A stretch of DNA of 64,000 bases, from contig JAMFRO010000056.1 of the NCBI GenBank assembly GCA_026224825.1, positions 43,285 to 107,284 on the forward strand. Reading direction: 5' to 3'. Each line of letters opens with the position of its first letter. Positions within the stretch are counted from its first letter, which is position 1. The stretch is from a bacterium. Lineage in GTDB: Bacteria > Pseudomonadota > Alphaproteobacteria > Acetobacterales > Acetobacteraceae. A program made the position numbers and the translations under genes. Positions 45,018 through 53,728 of the stretch are shown piece after piece. The notes beneath the pieces were generated by a model, which worked only from the letters and a program-made list of their open reading frames with translations, searched no databases and was not told the DNA's origin.

Positions 45018-46022
45018 ATGCTCGCGAGCGGCACGACGAGAGTCGGCGGTATGAGAGCCGTGATCAAGGTGCTGACAGAACTTGGTTTTGAAGCAACACC
45101 TCTCCTCAAGAAAGTGGGGCTTGATCAGGTGATATTGTCCGACCCTGACATGATCGTACCGAGCTCGGTTTTTGGGGAATTGTTCGTACATTGCGTTAAA
45201 ACAACAAAATGCGACCATTTTGGCCTGCTGGTTGGCGCGGAAGGGGCGCTTGCCTGGTTAGGACGGATTGGATTTATTGTGCGTACAGCGCCGACCGTGG
45301 AAATTGCCCTGCGGAGTCTTGCCAAGTATTTTCATCATCATGATCGTTCTGTCGTGATGGAGTTGCGGGAGGCTGATGGCGAGGCGGTGCTCAGTTATGC
45401 GCTGCTCTTCACAATGGAAGCCCAGGACCAATGGCTGGGCAGCATGATGTATTATAGTCTGAAAATCATGCGTGAGTTGTGCAACCCGGCATGGCTTCCC
45501 TTCGAAGTCACCTTCGCCATGCCGCGCCCTGCCGACATAAGGCCATACCAGCGCGTGTTTCGGTGCCGCTTGAAATTCGACGCGCCGGAAACGGCGATCA
45601 TTTTTGATTCGCACTGTCTTAGGCGTCCCCTGGAAAGCGCGGATCCGGAGCTTCGTAGATTACTGTTGAAGGATATCGACGAATGTCACCAGCTTGTTTG
45701 TGACGATTTTCCTCTCGATGTAAAACGCATGGTGCGGGCGCATATCGGAACCGGGCACTGCACGGCAAAGAATATGAGTGAATTGCTCGGTGTCAGCGTG
45801 CGGGCGCTCTCCGGCAAACTGGAAGAGAGCGGAACCAGTTTTAAACAGATTGTCGAAGATGTACGCTTTGAGATGGCCAAGCAGTTGATTCAGAACACGG
45901 GTATGTCTTTGAGAGATATCTCGGAGAGATTGGACTATTCTGAAATCAGCGCATTCACACGGGCATTCAGCCGATGGTCGGGCATCGCACCAGGAAACTG
46001 GCGCCGCTGCATGCGGGTATGA
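45018..46022 (+). CDS. AraC-family regulator (OruR/AraC_binding_2 type)
   Basis: A 334-residue protein. The N-terminal ligand-binding domain (about 15-200) is of the type found in OruR and related regulators. The C-terminal helix-turn-helix pair shows CTAKNMSELLGVSVRALSGKLEESG and MSLRDISERLDYSEISAFTRAFSRWSGIAPGNWR, the classic AraC ending. It is convergent with a paralogue of almost equal length. Its target is unknown; the pqi operon and the FGE/sulfatase genes are the nearest candidates. Confidence 0.88.
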   Translation: MLASGTTRVGGMRAVIKVLTELGFEATPLLKKVGLDQVILSDPDMIVPSSVFGELFVHCVKTTKCDHFGLLVGAEGALAWLGRIGFIVRTAPTVEIALRSLAKYFHHHDRSVVMELREADGEAVLSYALLFTMEAQDQWLGSMMYYSLKIMRELCNPAWLPFEVTFAMPRPADIRPYQRVFRCRLKFDAPETAIIFDSHCLRRPLESADPELRRLLLKDIDECHQLVCDDFPLDVKRMVRAHIGTGHCTAKNMSELLGVSVRALSGKLEESGTSFKQIVEDVRFEMAKQLIQNTGMSLRDISERLDYSEISAFTRAFSRWSGIAPGNWRRCMRV

Positions 46023-46061
46023 AAAGACATTTACAGCGTTTTGTTCGATCGTGATGCAATT

Positions 46062-47063
46062 TCATGCACCGGTGTTCCGCCGCCGCCAATCGCCAGGCGG
46101 CATGCCGGCCCAGCGATTGAAGGCCCGGTTAAAGGCGCTCACCTCGGAATAATCCAGCCGCGCGGAAATTTCGGCGAGTGTCATAGGTGTGTTGCGCATG
46201 AGCTGTCTTGCGATTTCAAAGCGAACCTCTTCGACGACTTGCTGAAGGGTCTTACCGCGCGTGACGAGGCGGCTGTTAAGTGACCTGGAGCGGATTTTGA
46301 GTATCTCGCAAATTTTTTCAGCGGAACACTGCCCGGTGCCGATAAGCGCTCGTACGATACGCGTGACGTCCAGTAAAAGATCAAATTCATAGAGTCCGTC
46401 AGAATAGTCGATGTCTCGTTGGAGCAACGCGCGGATGTCCGGCTGTGCATTGGTGATCGGCTGGTCAAGCAGGGAGGGGATGAATTTCAGCGCGGTATCG
46501 GCGGCGCCGAACCTCATTTCTGTTTGAAAATAACCGCTATAGAGCGCGATGTCGGTGGGCTTTTTTACGGCTAGATTGATTTTAGCCGGGGCCCAATTTG
46601 AGCTGCAAAGCTCTCGGATGAGTTTAACGCCGGCACTGACCGCGCAAATGAGCCATTGCTCCTGACTCTCGTCGTGAACCAGTGGATAATATGTCAATGA
46701 GGCGAGCGGTTGCTCCTGATTTAAAAGGATTGAGGCCGAGCGATGACGCAGATTGATGTGCGTCGTGATACACGCCAGCGCTTCTCTAAGGTCTGCGGAA
46801 TTTTGTGCAATAAAGCCGGCTCTGCCCAGCCAGGAAAGTTTTACCTCCGCGCCGAGCAAAAGTCCGATATATGAGCAGCCGGTAGCCTGGGCACAATGTT
46901 GCAGAAGGGTTACGAATTTTGATGTCGAGATTTCATGGTCCGAATTTTGGAGTGTGCCGGATAAAGAACCGGTGTTGAGCATTATCGCCTCGGGATCATA
47001 GCCGAGATTGTTGATGATCTGAAAAAGTGCTGCTTGGGCATTTCCTTGGACTTTTCCAGGCAC
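46062..47063 (-). CDS. AraC-family regulator, paralogue of the preceding gene
   Basis: A 333-residue protein from GTG 47063. It has the same N-terminal domain type as its convergent neighbour (LGAEVKLSWLGRAGFIAQ aligns with LVGAEGALAWLGRIGFIV) and the same HTH ending (MTLAEISARLDYSEVSAFNRAFNRWAGMPPGDWR). It is divergent from the formylglycine-generating enzyme gene (about 80 bases between starts), so control of that gene is likely. Confidence 0.87.
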   Translation of the reverse strand: MPGKVQGNAQAALFQIINNLGYDPEAIMLNTGSLSGTLQNSDHEISTSKFVTLLQHCAQATGCSYIGLLLGAEVKLSWLGRAGFIAQNSADLREALACITTHINLRHRSASILLNQEQPLASLTYYPLVHDESQEQWLICAVSAGVKLIRELCSSNWAPAKINLAVKKPTDIALYSGYFQTEMRFGAADTALKFIPSLLDQPITNAQPDIRALLQRDIDYSDGLYEFDLLLDVTRIVRALIGTGQCSAEKICEILKIRSRSLNSRLVTRGKTLQQVVEEVRFEIARQLMRNTPMTLAEISARLDYSEVSAFNRAFNRWAGMPPGDWRRRNTGA

Positions 47064-47145
47064 GGTAATGACACCTCACATTGGGTTTTTTTGGGAATGC
47101 ATTTAATGTCAAAGAAAGAGATTGATCGGTCGTGACAGAAAACAG

Positions 47146-48141
47146 ATGATTATGAAACTGATAAAACGGACGAGGTTTTTATTTTGGCACTTATACCTGA
47201 TGCATGGCACTCCAAGCAACACTATGATCGTCATCAAGGGTGAAAAATTCCTGATGGGATCCGATGGCCATTATCCGGACGAAGCACCGGCGCATCATGT
47301 TATCGTCGATGATTTCGAGATGGATCAGTTTGCGGTAACCAACGAGCAGTTTGCCTATTTCGTGGAAGCAACCGGATATCTATCCTTCGCGGAACGCCCG
47401 CTTGATCCCAAACTCTATCCAGGTGCGCGCATAGAATTATTAGTGCCAGGAAGTGCGGTGTTTGTGAGCCCCAACAGACCGATGCAACCGCGTGATGTAC
47501 GCGACTGGTGGGCATATGTTCCCGGCGCCAACTGGCGCTGCCCGGAGGGGCCTGGATCGACGGTGAAGGGGCGGGAGCATGAGCCTGTCGTGCATGTCGC
47601 ATTTGAGGATGCGCTCGCCTATGCAGCCTGGGCGGCCAAGGATTTGCCGACGGAAGCGGAGTGGGAATTCGCAGCGCGCGGTGGACTTGAAGCTGCGACC
47701 TATTGCTGGGGCGATGATTTCAACCCCGACGGGAAATGGATGGCGAATACTTGGCAAGGTGAATTTCCGTGGCAAAATCTGGCACAGGATGGATTTCCCG
47801 GCCGTGCGCCGGTTGGGTCCTTTCCGCCCAATGGCTATGGTCTGTATGATATGGCTGGCAATGTATGGCAATGGACCAAGGATTGGTACGCAGCACAGCA
47901 TTTGTATGATCCGCGACAGGCGTGCTGCGCGCCGCGAAATCCACACGGGGTATCGGAAGTGCTGAGCTATGATCAGGCACAAGTTGGATTGCCGATGCCG
48001 CGAAAAGTGGTGAAGGGCGGTTCGTATCTATGCGCGCCGAATTATTGCCAGCGCTACCGGCCGGCGGCGCGATATCCGCAGCCGATCGACACGACGACGA
48101 GTCATATTGGCTTTCGCTGTGTACGGCGTGGAACCGAGTGA
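47146..48141 (+). CDS. Formylglycine-generating enzyme (sulfatase-modifying factor)
   Basis: FGE oxidises the Cys in the sulfatase C-x-P/A-x-R motif to formylglycine. The protein (about 331 residues from ATG 47146) shows EKFLMGSDGHYPDEAPAHHV, AVTNEQFAYFVEATGY, DLPTEAEWEFAARGG, YDMAGNVWQWTKDWY, and the copper-binding active-site pair in GGSYLCAPNYCQRYRPAAR (two Cys five apart). Presence of both Cys marks a true FGE rather than an EgtB-like relative. Two sulfatases (CTAGR at 31.9 kb and CSPSR at 56 kb) are the obvious substrates. Start choice is uncertain; ATG 47152 and TTG 47122 are possible. Confidence 0.88.
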   Translation: MIMKLIKRTRFLFWHLYLMHGTPSNTMIVIKGEKFLMGSDGHYPDEAPAHHVIVDDFEMDQFAVTNEQFAYFVEATGYLSFAERPLDPKLYPGARIELLVPGSAVFVSPNRPMQPRDVRDWWAYVPGANWRCPEGPGSTVKGREHEPVVHVAFEDALAYAAWAAKDLPTEAEWEFAARGGLEAATYCWGDDFNPDGKWMANTWQGEFPWQNLAQDGFPGRAPVGSFPPNGYGLYDMAGNVWQWTKDWYAAQHLYDPRQACCAPRNPHGVSEVLSYDQAQVGLPMPRKVVKGGSYLCAPNYCQRYRPAARYPQPIDTTTSHIGFRCVRRGTE

Positions 48142-48164
48142 GCAAACCATAAGTAGTTTGATAA

Positions 48165-48350
48165 AGGGGGGGTAAACGCGGTGACCCTACTGCCACGATC
48201 GATATCGACGGCAGGCAGCCGTCACCCAATCCCATGCCTTTCGGCGGTGTGATCAGAGAAAATGCCAAAGACTCCAAAACCTGGTGAGTACCGCGCATTG
48301 CGCCACCGCAGGGTGCGCCGATTATCCCGCTTATCATGGCGGATGATTGA
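48165..48350 (+). pseudogene. Arylsulfatase N-terminal relic
   Basis: In one frame it reads TATIDIDGRQPSPNPMPFGG, VIRENAKDSKTW, stop, VPRIAPPQGAPIIPLIMADD, stop. This matches residues about 54-105 of the intact arylsulfatase at 53.7-56.2 kb (TINIDGKQLPPNPMPFGGVI...). It lacks everything else. It lies right behind the FGE gene, so an FGE-sulfatase pair once stood here. Confidence 0.82.
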
Positions 48351-48428
48351 GGGTAAATCCGGAATGCGACCTGACAGTCCTGTTTCAGATTTTGCATTTT
48401 TAAAACGTGCATGCTGCCCAGTTTATGG

Positions 48429-49319
48429 TTAAAATATAACCGTTGCCTGCGCTCTGATTTGCCACACTGGCCCAAATTTTGGCCGCAATACATTGCTGTA
48501 GGCGCCCAGCGAGAGGTTGAGCGGAATCTTGCCGCCGAGCTTGATCAGCCGCCCAAATTGTCCGCCCAGCGGCAGCGTCCAGGCCTGGTCTCCGGCGGCA
48601 AGCCAGTTTGCCGTGATGGAAGGGGAGGTTCCCATAAACCAGCCGCGATCAAAATTATAATTGAAAAACGGCTGAAAAAGAAAATTATTATAGCGCGTGC
48701 CGCTAGCACCTTGGGTACCACCGAAAGACCACACGTTGTTCAGCAGCGCACCAGTAACGATGGTGCCCTTCATTAACACGACAACCACATTCGGCCCAGC
48801 GCCCCACACGTTGGAACCCAGGGTTTTACTGCTGATGGTGGGGAGCTGAATAATCGGTCCCACACCCCATACAATTCCATTTTTGGGCTGGCTGGGTGAG
48901 AGGAACATGGAGAAAGACGTGGGCCCGGTACCGAAGGGCACGGTATGCGCCGGGGCGAGGGAGGGCTGCCACACCAGAGGCAGAATTGTCCGGGTTATGA
49001 GGTTCCATTCGTCATTTATATGCAATGGAATGACCGGCTGTATGTTCAGAAGCTCTTGTGTCCCCTTGTTGGGGCCATAGCCAAAGTTCGTATTGAGTTG
49101 AAATGGGATGCTGTAGAGATTGCCGATAGGGTTTTGCAGCCTTTTGGCAAGGGCCGTCGCGCTGTCGTCCGCGGTATTGTCATCGGCGAGTGACTGGGCG
49201 TACGCGATGCCAGGCAAGGCCAAAATTGCGCAGAACAAGCTCAGCACGAGCATCTGCAGAATAGAGATAAGCCGTACCGTTTGTTTCGGACGAAGATGTT
49301 TCGTTTTTGTTTGGGTCAA
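48429..49319 (-). CDS. Outer-membrane beta-barrel transporter-like protein
   Basis: A 296-residue protein with a signal peptide (MLVLSLFCAILALPGIAYAQ). The alternating aromatic/polar beta-strand pattern (IPFQLNTNFGYGPNKGTQ, WNLITRTILPLVWQPS, GAGPNVVVVL..) ends in a C-terminal strand with Phe (ATVIF), as in outer-membrane barrels. It resembles the small 'transporter' group of the MetA/phenol-degradation barrel family. Such proteins often stand beside arylsulfatases; a role in substrate entry is inference. Confidence 0.72.
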   Translation of the reverse strand: MTQTKTKHLRPKQTVRLISILQMLVLSLFCAILALPGIAYAQSLADDNTADDSATALAKRLQNPIGNLYSIPFQLNTNFGYGPNKGTQELLNIQPVIPLHINDEWNLITRTILPLVWQPSLAPAHTVPFGTGPTSFSMFLSPSQPKNGIVWGVGPIIQLPTISSKTLGSNVWGAGPNVVVVLMKGTIVTGALLNNVWSFGGTQGASGTRYNNFLFQPFFNYNFDRGWFMGTSPSITANWLAAGDQAWTLPLGGQFGRLIKLGGKIPLNLSLGAYSNVLRPKFGPVWQIRAQATVIF

Positions 49320-49536
49320 ATTACGTCCTGATCAAAACGAATTTAAGGAGAGAAGAGTGCCGCCAGGATGAAGCCGGAACAGGATAGGGAAAGACGAGAA
49401 AAATAATCCATTTGGCCGCATGTGACTTTGACCTTTTTGTCGGAATTTTGGACATTACTGTAAATTTTTGGGGAATGAAATTTAATCTTCGACTTACGCC
49501 TAGTGTCAAAAAAAGCGCTGGTCCCGGTCGAGGACA

Positions 49537-50221
49537 ATCGGGCAGAGTCTGGCACAGATCGGTGGCTTTATCCGCGTGGTCTATGGCACGGGGTATTATT
49601 ACCCGCCGGTGATCATCGCCGCGCGGATACCGATCTATTTGCCTTATCCCTATACCTATGCCGGCGGTATTCGTTATGTTTCCGCCACAGGTAGATGGGC
49701 AAGTGGCGGTGCTGTGTACGGGCCATATGGCGGTGTGGCGGCGCGCTCCTACTATTATCCCGCAACCGGTGCCTACGCGCATGGCAGCGCGGTATGGGGG
49801 CCAAGGCGGGAGCGCCTATGGCAGATTCAGCAACCCCGCCACTGGGCGGTATGGGTCCACCTGGCAAAGCTGGAGCCCCTACGGGCGCTCAGGCTCCAGC
49901 AGCGTCACAGGGGCGAACGGCACGGTGCACACGCAAAGCGGCAGCAATGCCAATGGTTCCGCCGCGGAATTCAACGCCAGCAACGGCGCTTACGGCGGCA
50001 GTATGCATAACGCGGCGAACGGCAATAATACGAGTGCCGTGAAAGCCACGGGGGCACGGTCGTATGGCCAGTCCAAGCCCTCAGGCTCATACGGTGGATC
50101 TGCGCAAAATTATTCACGGCCCAGCAGCACCGATTTTGGCCTGCTGAATCGCACATGGGTGCCCGCCGTAGCCGGTGAGTGGATGAAAAGCAAAATTTCA
50201 GGGAGGTGCGCCGGAAGGTGA
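49537..50221 (+). pseudogene. Frame-broken exported Gly/Tyr/Asn-rich protein fragment
   Basis: One frame gives YGTGYYYPPVIIAAR..IPIYLPYPYTYAGG and GAVYGPYGGVAARSYYYPATGAYAHGSAVWGP. Near 49800 the reading must shift by one to continue as GGSAYGRFSNPATGRYGSTW, then GTVHTQSGSNANGSAAEFNAS to 50221. These YNPATG..ARGxAVYGPYG repeats belong to a known family of large exported proteins. The N-terminal part and signal are missing and the frame is broken, so it is a relic. Confidence 0.6.
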
Positions 50222-50269
50222 GATTAGAATGACCGATGATAAACGGATTTTATTGTTGCTTAATCGTCT

Positions 50270-51027
50270 CAAATAGCATTCATGGGATGCGATCGGTGCC
50301 ATGGCACGCGGCCGGCAGGTGGTCGTGGCGGGAGATCCGCGCCAGATGCCGCCCACCAATTTCTTCGGATGATCTGCCAACGATGATGAAGCAGAGGAAG
50401 ATTAAAAGGATGCGGAAAGCATCCCGGAAGAATGCCTCGCCGCAGGGTTACCGCAGCATAGGCTTGAATGGCACTACAGGAGCCAGCAGGAGAGCCTGAT
50501 CGCTTTTTCCGACAGCCGTTATTGCGAAAACCGCCTCATAACCTTTCCAGCCCCGGCGACACGGGCCAGCGCCGTTTCCCGGCGGCGGGTGCCTGGGGCA
50601 TATGCCAAGGGAACGGGGCGGACCAACCAGACCGAGGCGGAGGCTATGGTGGCCGAAGCCGTGGTGCGTCTGACGAGCGCGGATTTTTGCGGGCAAAACC
50701 CTTGGCCTCATAGTGCTCAACGCGGAGCAGCAGAATCTTGTGGAAGATTTTTTCGATCACGAACGCCAGAAAAATCCCGCATTGGAGGCCTACTTCGGTG
50801 ATGGCGTACTTGAGCCGGTGTTTGTGAAGAACCTGGAAATGGTGCAGGGTGATGAGCGGGATTTGATCTTGCTAGGCATCGGATACGCCTATGGTCCGGC
50901 GAAGGGATTACCCGACTCCAAAATCGGCACCTTTTCGCCAGCCCTTTATGACGAGGTGGCCAAGCAAGGCTGGGCGGTCATAAGCCTGAAAAATGACTGG
51001 GACCGCATTTTTTCGTTTGAGGGGTAG
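50270..51027 (+). pseudogene. Relic of a large SF1 (Upf1-type) helicase
   Basis: Pieces in several frames match the C-terminal helicase lobe. [26 protein letters not shown] (motif III region) is followed by a stop. Then HRLEWHYRSQQESLIAFSD, SRYCENRLITFPAP and RRRVPGAYAKGTGRTNQ, TEAEAMVAEAVVRL follow, and, after another shift, GKTLGLIVLNAEQQNLVEDF and EPVFVKNLEMVQGDERDLIL (motif V/VI region). The Walker A part and the ending are gone. Relatives of this type are often DUF4011-like proteins with nuclease tails found in defence contexts. Confidence 0.65.
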
Positions 51028-51117
51028 TTCACCTCTTCATATGTAATTGGACAGACGCGTAAAGCAATGGCATCGGTATTATTCGTGTTGATCCAGATGC
51101 AATTCAGGAGAGTTCAA

Positions 51118-51381
51118 ATGACAAAGCAGTACATTTTAACAGCGCTGATTACGATCAGCATGGGGGCTTTCCCATTTGCGGCGATAGCGGCGACCTGCGC
51201 GAGCGGTCCTTATACCGCTGGTTGCGCCGGACCAAACGGCGCGGTCGCGGTGCACAAGGCACCGTATTACAAGCCGCCCTCTTACTATCATCCATCGTCC
51301 TCGGTGAAATGCGCCAATGGTGTTTATCGTGCGGGCTGCGTCGGCCCCAACGGCGCTGCGGTTGTGCGCAAACAATACTAA
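51118..51381 (+). CDS. Small exported protein with two Cys-Gly repeats
   Basis: An 87-residue protein from ATG 51118, which has an AGGAGAG site 6 bases upstream. A signal peptide ends near AIAA. The mature protein is two copies of a C-x-x-G-x-Y-x-A-G-C-x-G-P-N-G-A unit (TCASGPYTAGCAGPNGAV and KCANGVYRAGCVGPNGAA), linked by a Pro/Tyr-rich spacer. The four Cys would form disulfides in the periplasm or outside. The function is unknown. It is convergent with the following outer-membrane gene, with stops overlapping by 4 bases. Confidence 0.75.
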   Translation: MTKQYILTALITISMGAFPFAAIAATCASGPYTAGCAGPNGAVAVHKAPYYKPPSYYHPSSSVKCANGVYRAGCVGPNGAAVVRKQY

Positions 51382-52346
51382 TTTATTTTGGCGATGCGCC
51401 CGCCGCGCCAAAAATATTGCAATGTTACACCAAAGGTTTGGTAGTTGCCCCCTGAGCCTTCGTGAAGCGACGATGACCAGGCGAGCTTGGCCGACATGGT
51501 GGATACAAGCGGCACAGAAAGCGTGAGGCCATAGCGTAAAGCTGACTGTTGGTCCTCGCCGAAAGCACCGTCGATGGCGGTGCGGCCACCGGTGTAATAG
51601 GTCACATCTGCCGCCAGCCAAAGGTTTGGCCGGAAATTATAACCGCCGTGGAGTTGCAACGTATAAATGGCGTTCTGGCTGCGCTTGTGACCATTGAAAT
51701 AGTCATTATTATTCGAATAGAGCCAGACACCAGTATAGGCTTCGACGAAGAATTTTCCCAACGGCTGAGACAGGCCAATTTCAGGCTTGATGGCCCAGCG
51801 GTTGGAACCAACATTGATCAGATGCTCCGGATTATATTGCCCAGTCGGCATAATCACGATCACACTTGTCCCGAGTGCTGTCGATCGCCGGCGATCGGCG
51901 AATTCGACCGGGGTGAGGGCCGGGCCGCCGAACAGATTCACTGCCAGCCGCATCCTCACATCACCAATGCCGGTCCGTGAAACCCTGTCCCCCGCGCCGA
52001 GAACCTGCCCGCTCAAATCGCCATGCAGTTCGGGCACAACAATGCCAAAACTTGCCGAGCGTCCCAGCACGCCAAACGTGCGTTCATAACCGAGCGTATA
52101 GCTATCGATATTGGCCTTCAGCCCCGTAATGGGAAGTGACGGATCGAGTGACACATCCCCCGTGGAATCAGAAAAACCCGCGGCCAGAAAATTGAGACCG
52201 ACCGGCGCCGCGGAATAAGCCCGCGGCTCTAAATCCTGCGCATATGCGAGATGTCTCGCTAGCAGAAGATTTACGGCCGAGACCAGGACGGCTTTCAGAA
52301 AGGACCGCCGCCAACTGCGCAGCAACTTTTTTAAAGATGCTGGCAC
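51378..52346 (-). CDS. Outer-membrane beta-barrel (MetA-pathway/transporter type)
   Basis: A 322-residue protein with a signal peptide, then about 12 beta-strands. RAYSAAPVGLNFLAAGFSDSTG and GDVRMRLAVNLFGGPALTP are typical of the phenol-degradation MetA barrel family (PF13557). The C-terminus TLQYFWRGG is strand-like. The function is unknown; it is 17 bases behind the OmpA-type gene and in the same operon. Confidence 0.8.
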   Translation of the reverse strand: MPASLKKLLRSWRRSFLKAVLVSAVNLLLARHLAYAQDLEPRAYSAAPVGLNFLAAGFSDSTGDVSLDPSLPITGLKANIDSYTLGYERTFGVLGRSASFGIVVPELHGDLSGQVLGAGDRVSRTGIGDVRMRLAVNLFGGPALTPVEFADRRRSTALGTSVIVIMPTGQYNPEHLINVGSNRWAIKPEIGLSQPLGKFFVEAYTGVWLYSNNNDYFNGHKRSQNAIYTLQLHGGYNFRPNLWLAADVTYYTGGRTAIDGAFGEDQQSALRYGLTLSVPLVSTMSAKLAWSSSLHEGSGGNYQTFGVTLQYFWRGGRIAKIN

Positions 52347-52363
52347 AGCAGCTAATGTCTTGC

Positions 52364-53626
52364 TTACTGCAAGACGATCTCAACGCGGCGGTTTTGCGGC
52401 TCGCGCACACCTGGGCCAGTCGCCACGAGAAGATGCGTTTCGCCGTAAGCGTGAATTTCGATCACGGTTTCCGGAACCCCGTCAGTGACCAGCTGGGCGG
52501 CGACAGCTTTTGCACGGCGCTCGGACAGGCCCATGTTGTAATCGGCTGTACCGGAGGTGTCGGTATAACCGGAAACATCCAGTGTCGTGGTGCTCTGGGT
52601 TTTGCTGTCGGCGGCGGCTTGCGCGATGATCGCGGTCGCTTTGGGCGAGAGATCGGCCTTATCCCAATCGAAAAACACCAGATAGGTTTTGGCGGGCACA
52701 GGCGCCGGGGCCTGAACCGGTGCGGCAGCTTCAGGCGCTGGCGGCGGCGGCGGCGCGCTGCCCAGCCGGAAGGTCATCCCGACCACCGGGCCGTATGTCG
52801 TCAGATTTAACGTCCTGCTGGTAGCGCCAGGCGTGTCACGATTGCCATTGAGGCGCTCGCTATTCAGTGCACGATAGCCTGCATCGAGCGCGAACCAGTC
52901 GTTGATGGCATATGAAAGCATCGCCGAGGCGCCCCAGCCCCAGGTGCCGCCACTGACACCCAGCCCTTGCGCCATGGCGGTCAGCTCGATGCGCCAATTG
53001 GGTGCGGGAATAAAGTCGATCCGCGTGCCGATCCACGGCTGTATGAAATCACCATGATTCCCGACTTCGCCCGTGAGCACGCCCTCGCCCTTTATATTCT
53101 GCCAATGAGTGAAATAAGCGAAGCCAACGCGCGCGTCGACAGATGTCGGAATACCCAACGCATCGCCTGAATACACCTGATACCCAAGGCCCGGTGCCAC
53201 ACGCACATAGGATGCATTCAAACGAACCCGCAGCAGCCCGCCCGCTGGCGTTGTACCAAGGGTCTGGCTCTTGAAAGCACTGACGTATTGGAGATCGACT
53301 TCACCGGAATACGGCCCGTAGCGCAGCAGGCTGTCGCCCATGAAGGAAAAATGCAACGAGTTTGCGAGATCGTTGAGGGATGGGACGGAGCTGCCGAAGC
53401 TGCCGGCGAAATGGCTGGAGACGGCCTCATGGGCAAAGCCGACCTGACCGCTGCTTGCGGGGAGCCATAGATAAGGCGAAAGCTCCACCTGCACACGCGG
53501 GGCGCCACCATCGGTATACCCGTCATGGTCCGAGAAATATTGTGCGTGCGCTGGCCTGCCTGCCACGGTAGCAAGACAAATGCCCATGGTGAGAAGCGAT
53601 ACGGAGGCGGTGAGCTTTGAATTCAT
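52364..53626 (-). CDS. OmpA-family outer-membrane protein
   Basis: The start is set at ATG 53626 with GGAG about 8 bases upstream (420 residues); the frame runs further up without a site. A signal peptide ends at AHA. An N-terminal barrel (about 25-290) is followed by a Pro/Ala linker and a C-terminal OmpA domain (about 310-420, LDVSGYTDTSGTADYNMGLS, NRRVEIVLQ) that binds peptidoglycan. It is downstream of the arylsulfatase by about 100 bases on the same strand and may share its transcript. Confidence 0.88.
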   Translation of the reverse strand: MNSKLTASVSLLTMGICLATVAGRPAHAQYFSDHDGYTDGGAPRVQVELSPYLWLPASSGQVGFAHEAVSSHFAGSFGSSVPSLNDLANSLHFSFMGDSLLRYGPYSGEVDLQYVSAFKSQTLGTTPAGGLLRVRLNASYVRVAPGLGYQVYSGDALGIPTSVDARVGFAYFTHWQNIKGEGVLTGEVGNHGDFIQPWIGTRIDFIPAPNWRIELTAMAQGLGVSGGTWGWGASAMLSYAINDWFALDAGYRALNSERLNGNRDTPGATSRTLNLTTYGPVVGMTFRLGSAPPPPPAPEAAAPVQAPAPVPAKTYLVFFDWDKADLSPKATAIIAQAAADSKTQSTTTLDVSGYTDTSGTADYNMGLSERRAKAVAAQLVTDGVPETVIEIHAYGETHLLVATGPGVREPQNRRVEIVLQ

Positions 53627-53728
53627 ACTGGATCTCCTAGGGTAGGCAAGCTGAGCTTGGTGGGCCGGAAAGCGGAGCAGAGCCACCGACTCCATTCCGC
53701 ATTTCAACGCCGGTTTTGTAATCGATAT

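Noticed and set aside
48429..52346. The outer-membrane barrel genes as a possible efflux or type I secretion system.
   Set aside because: They lack the inner-membrane partners and TolC features; a simple barrel transporter is the safer call.
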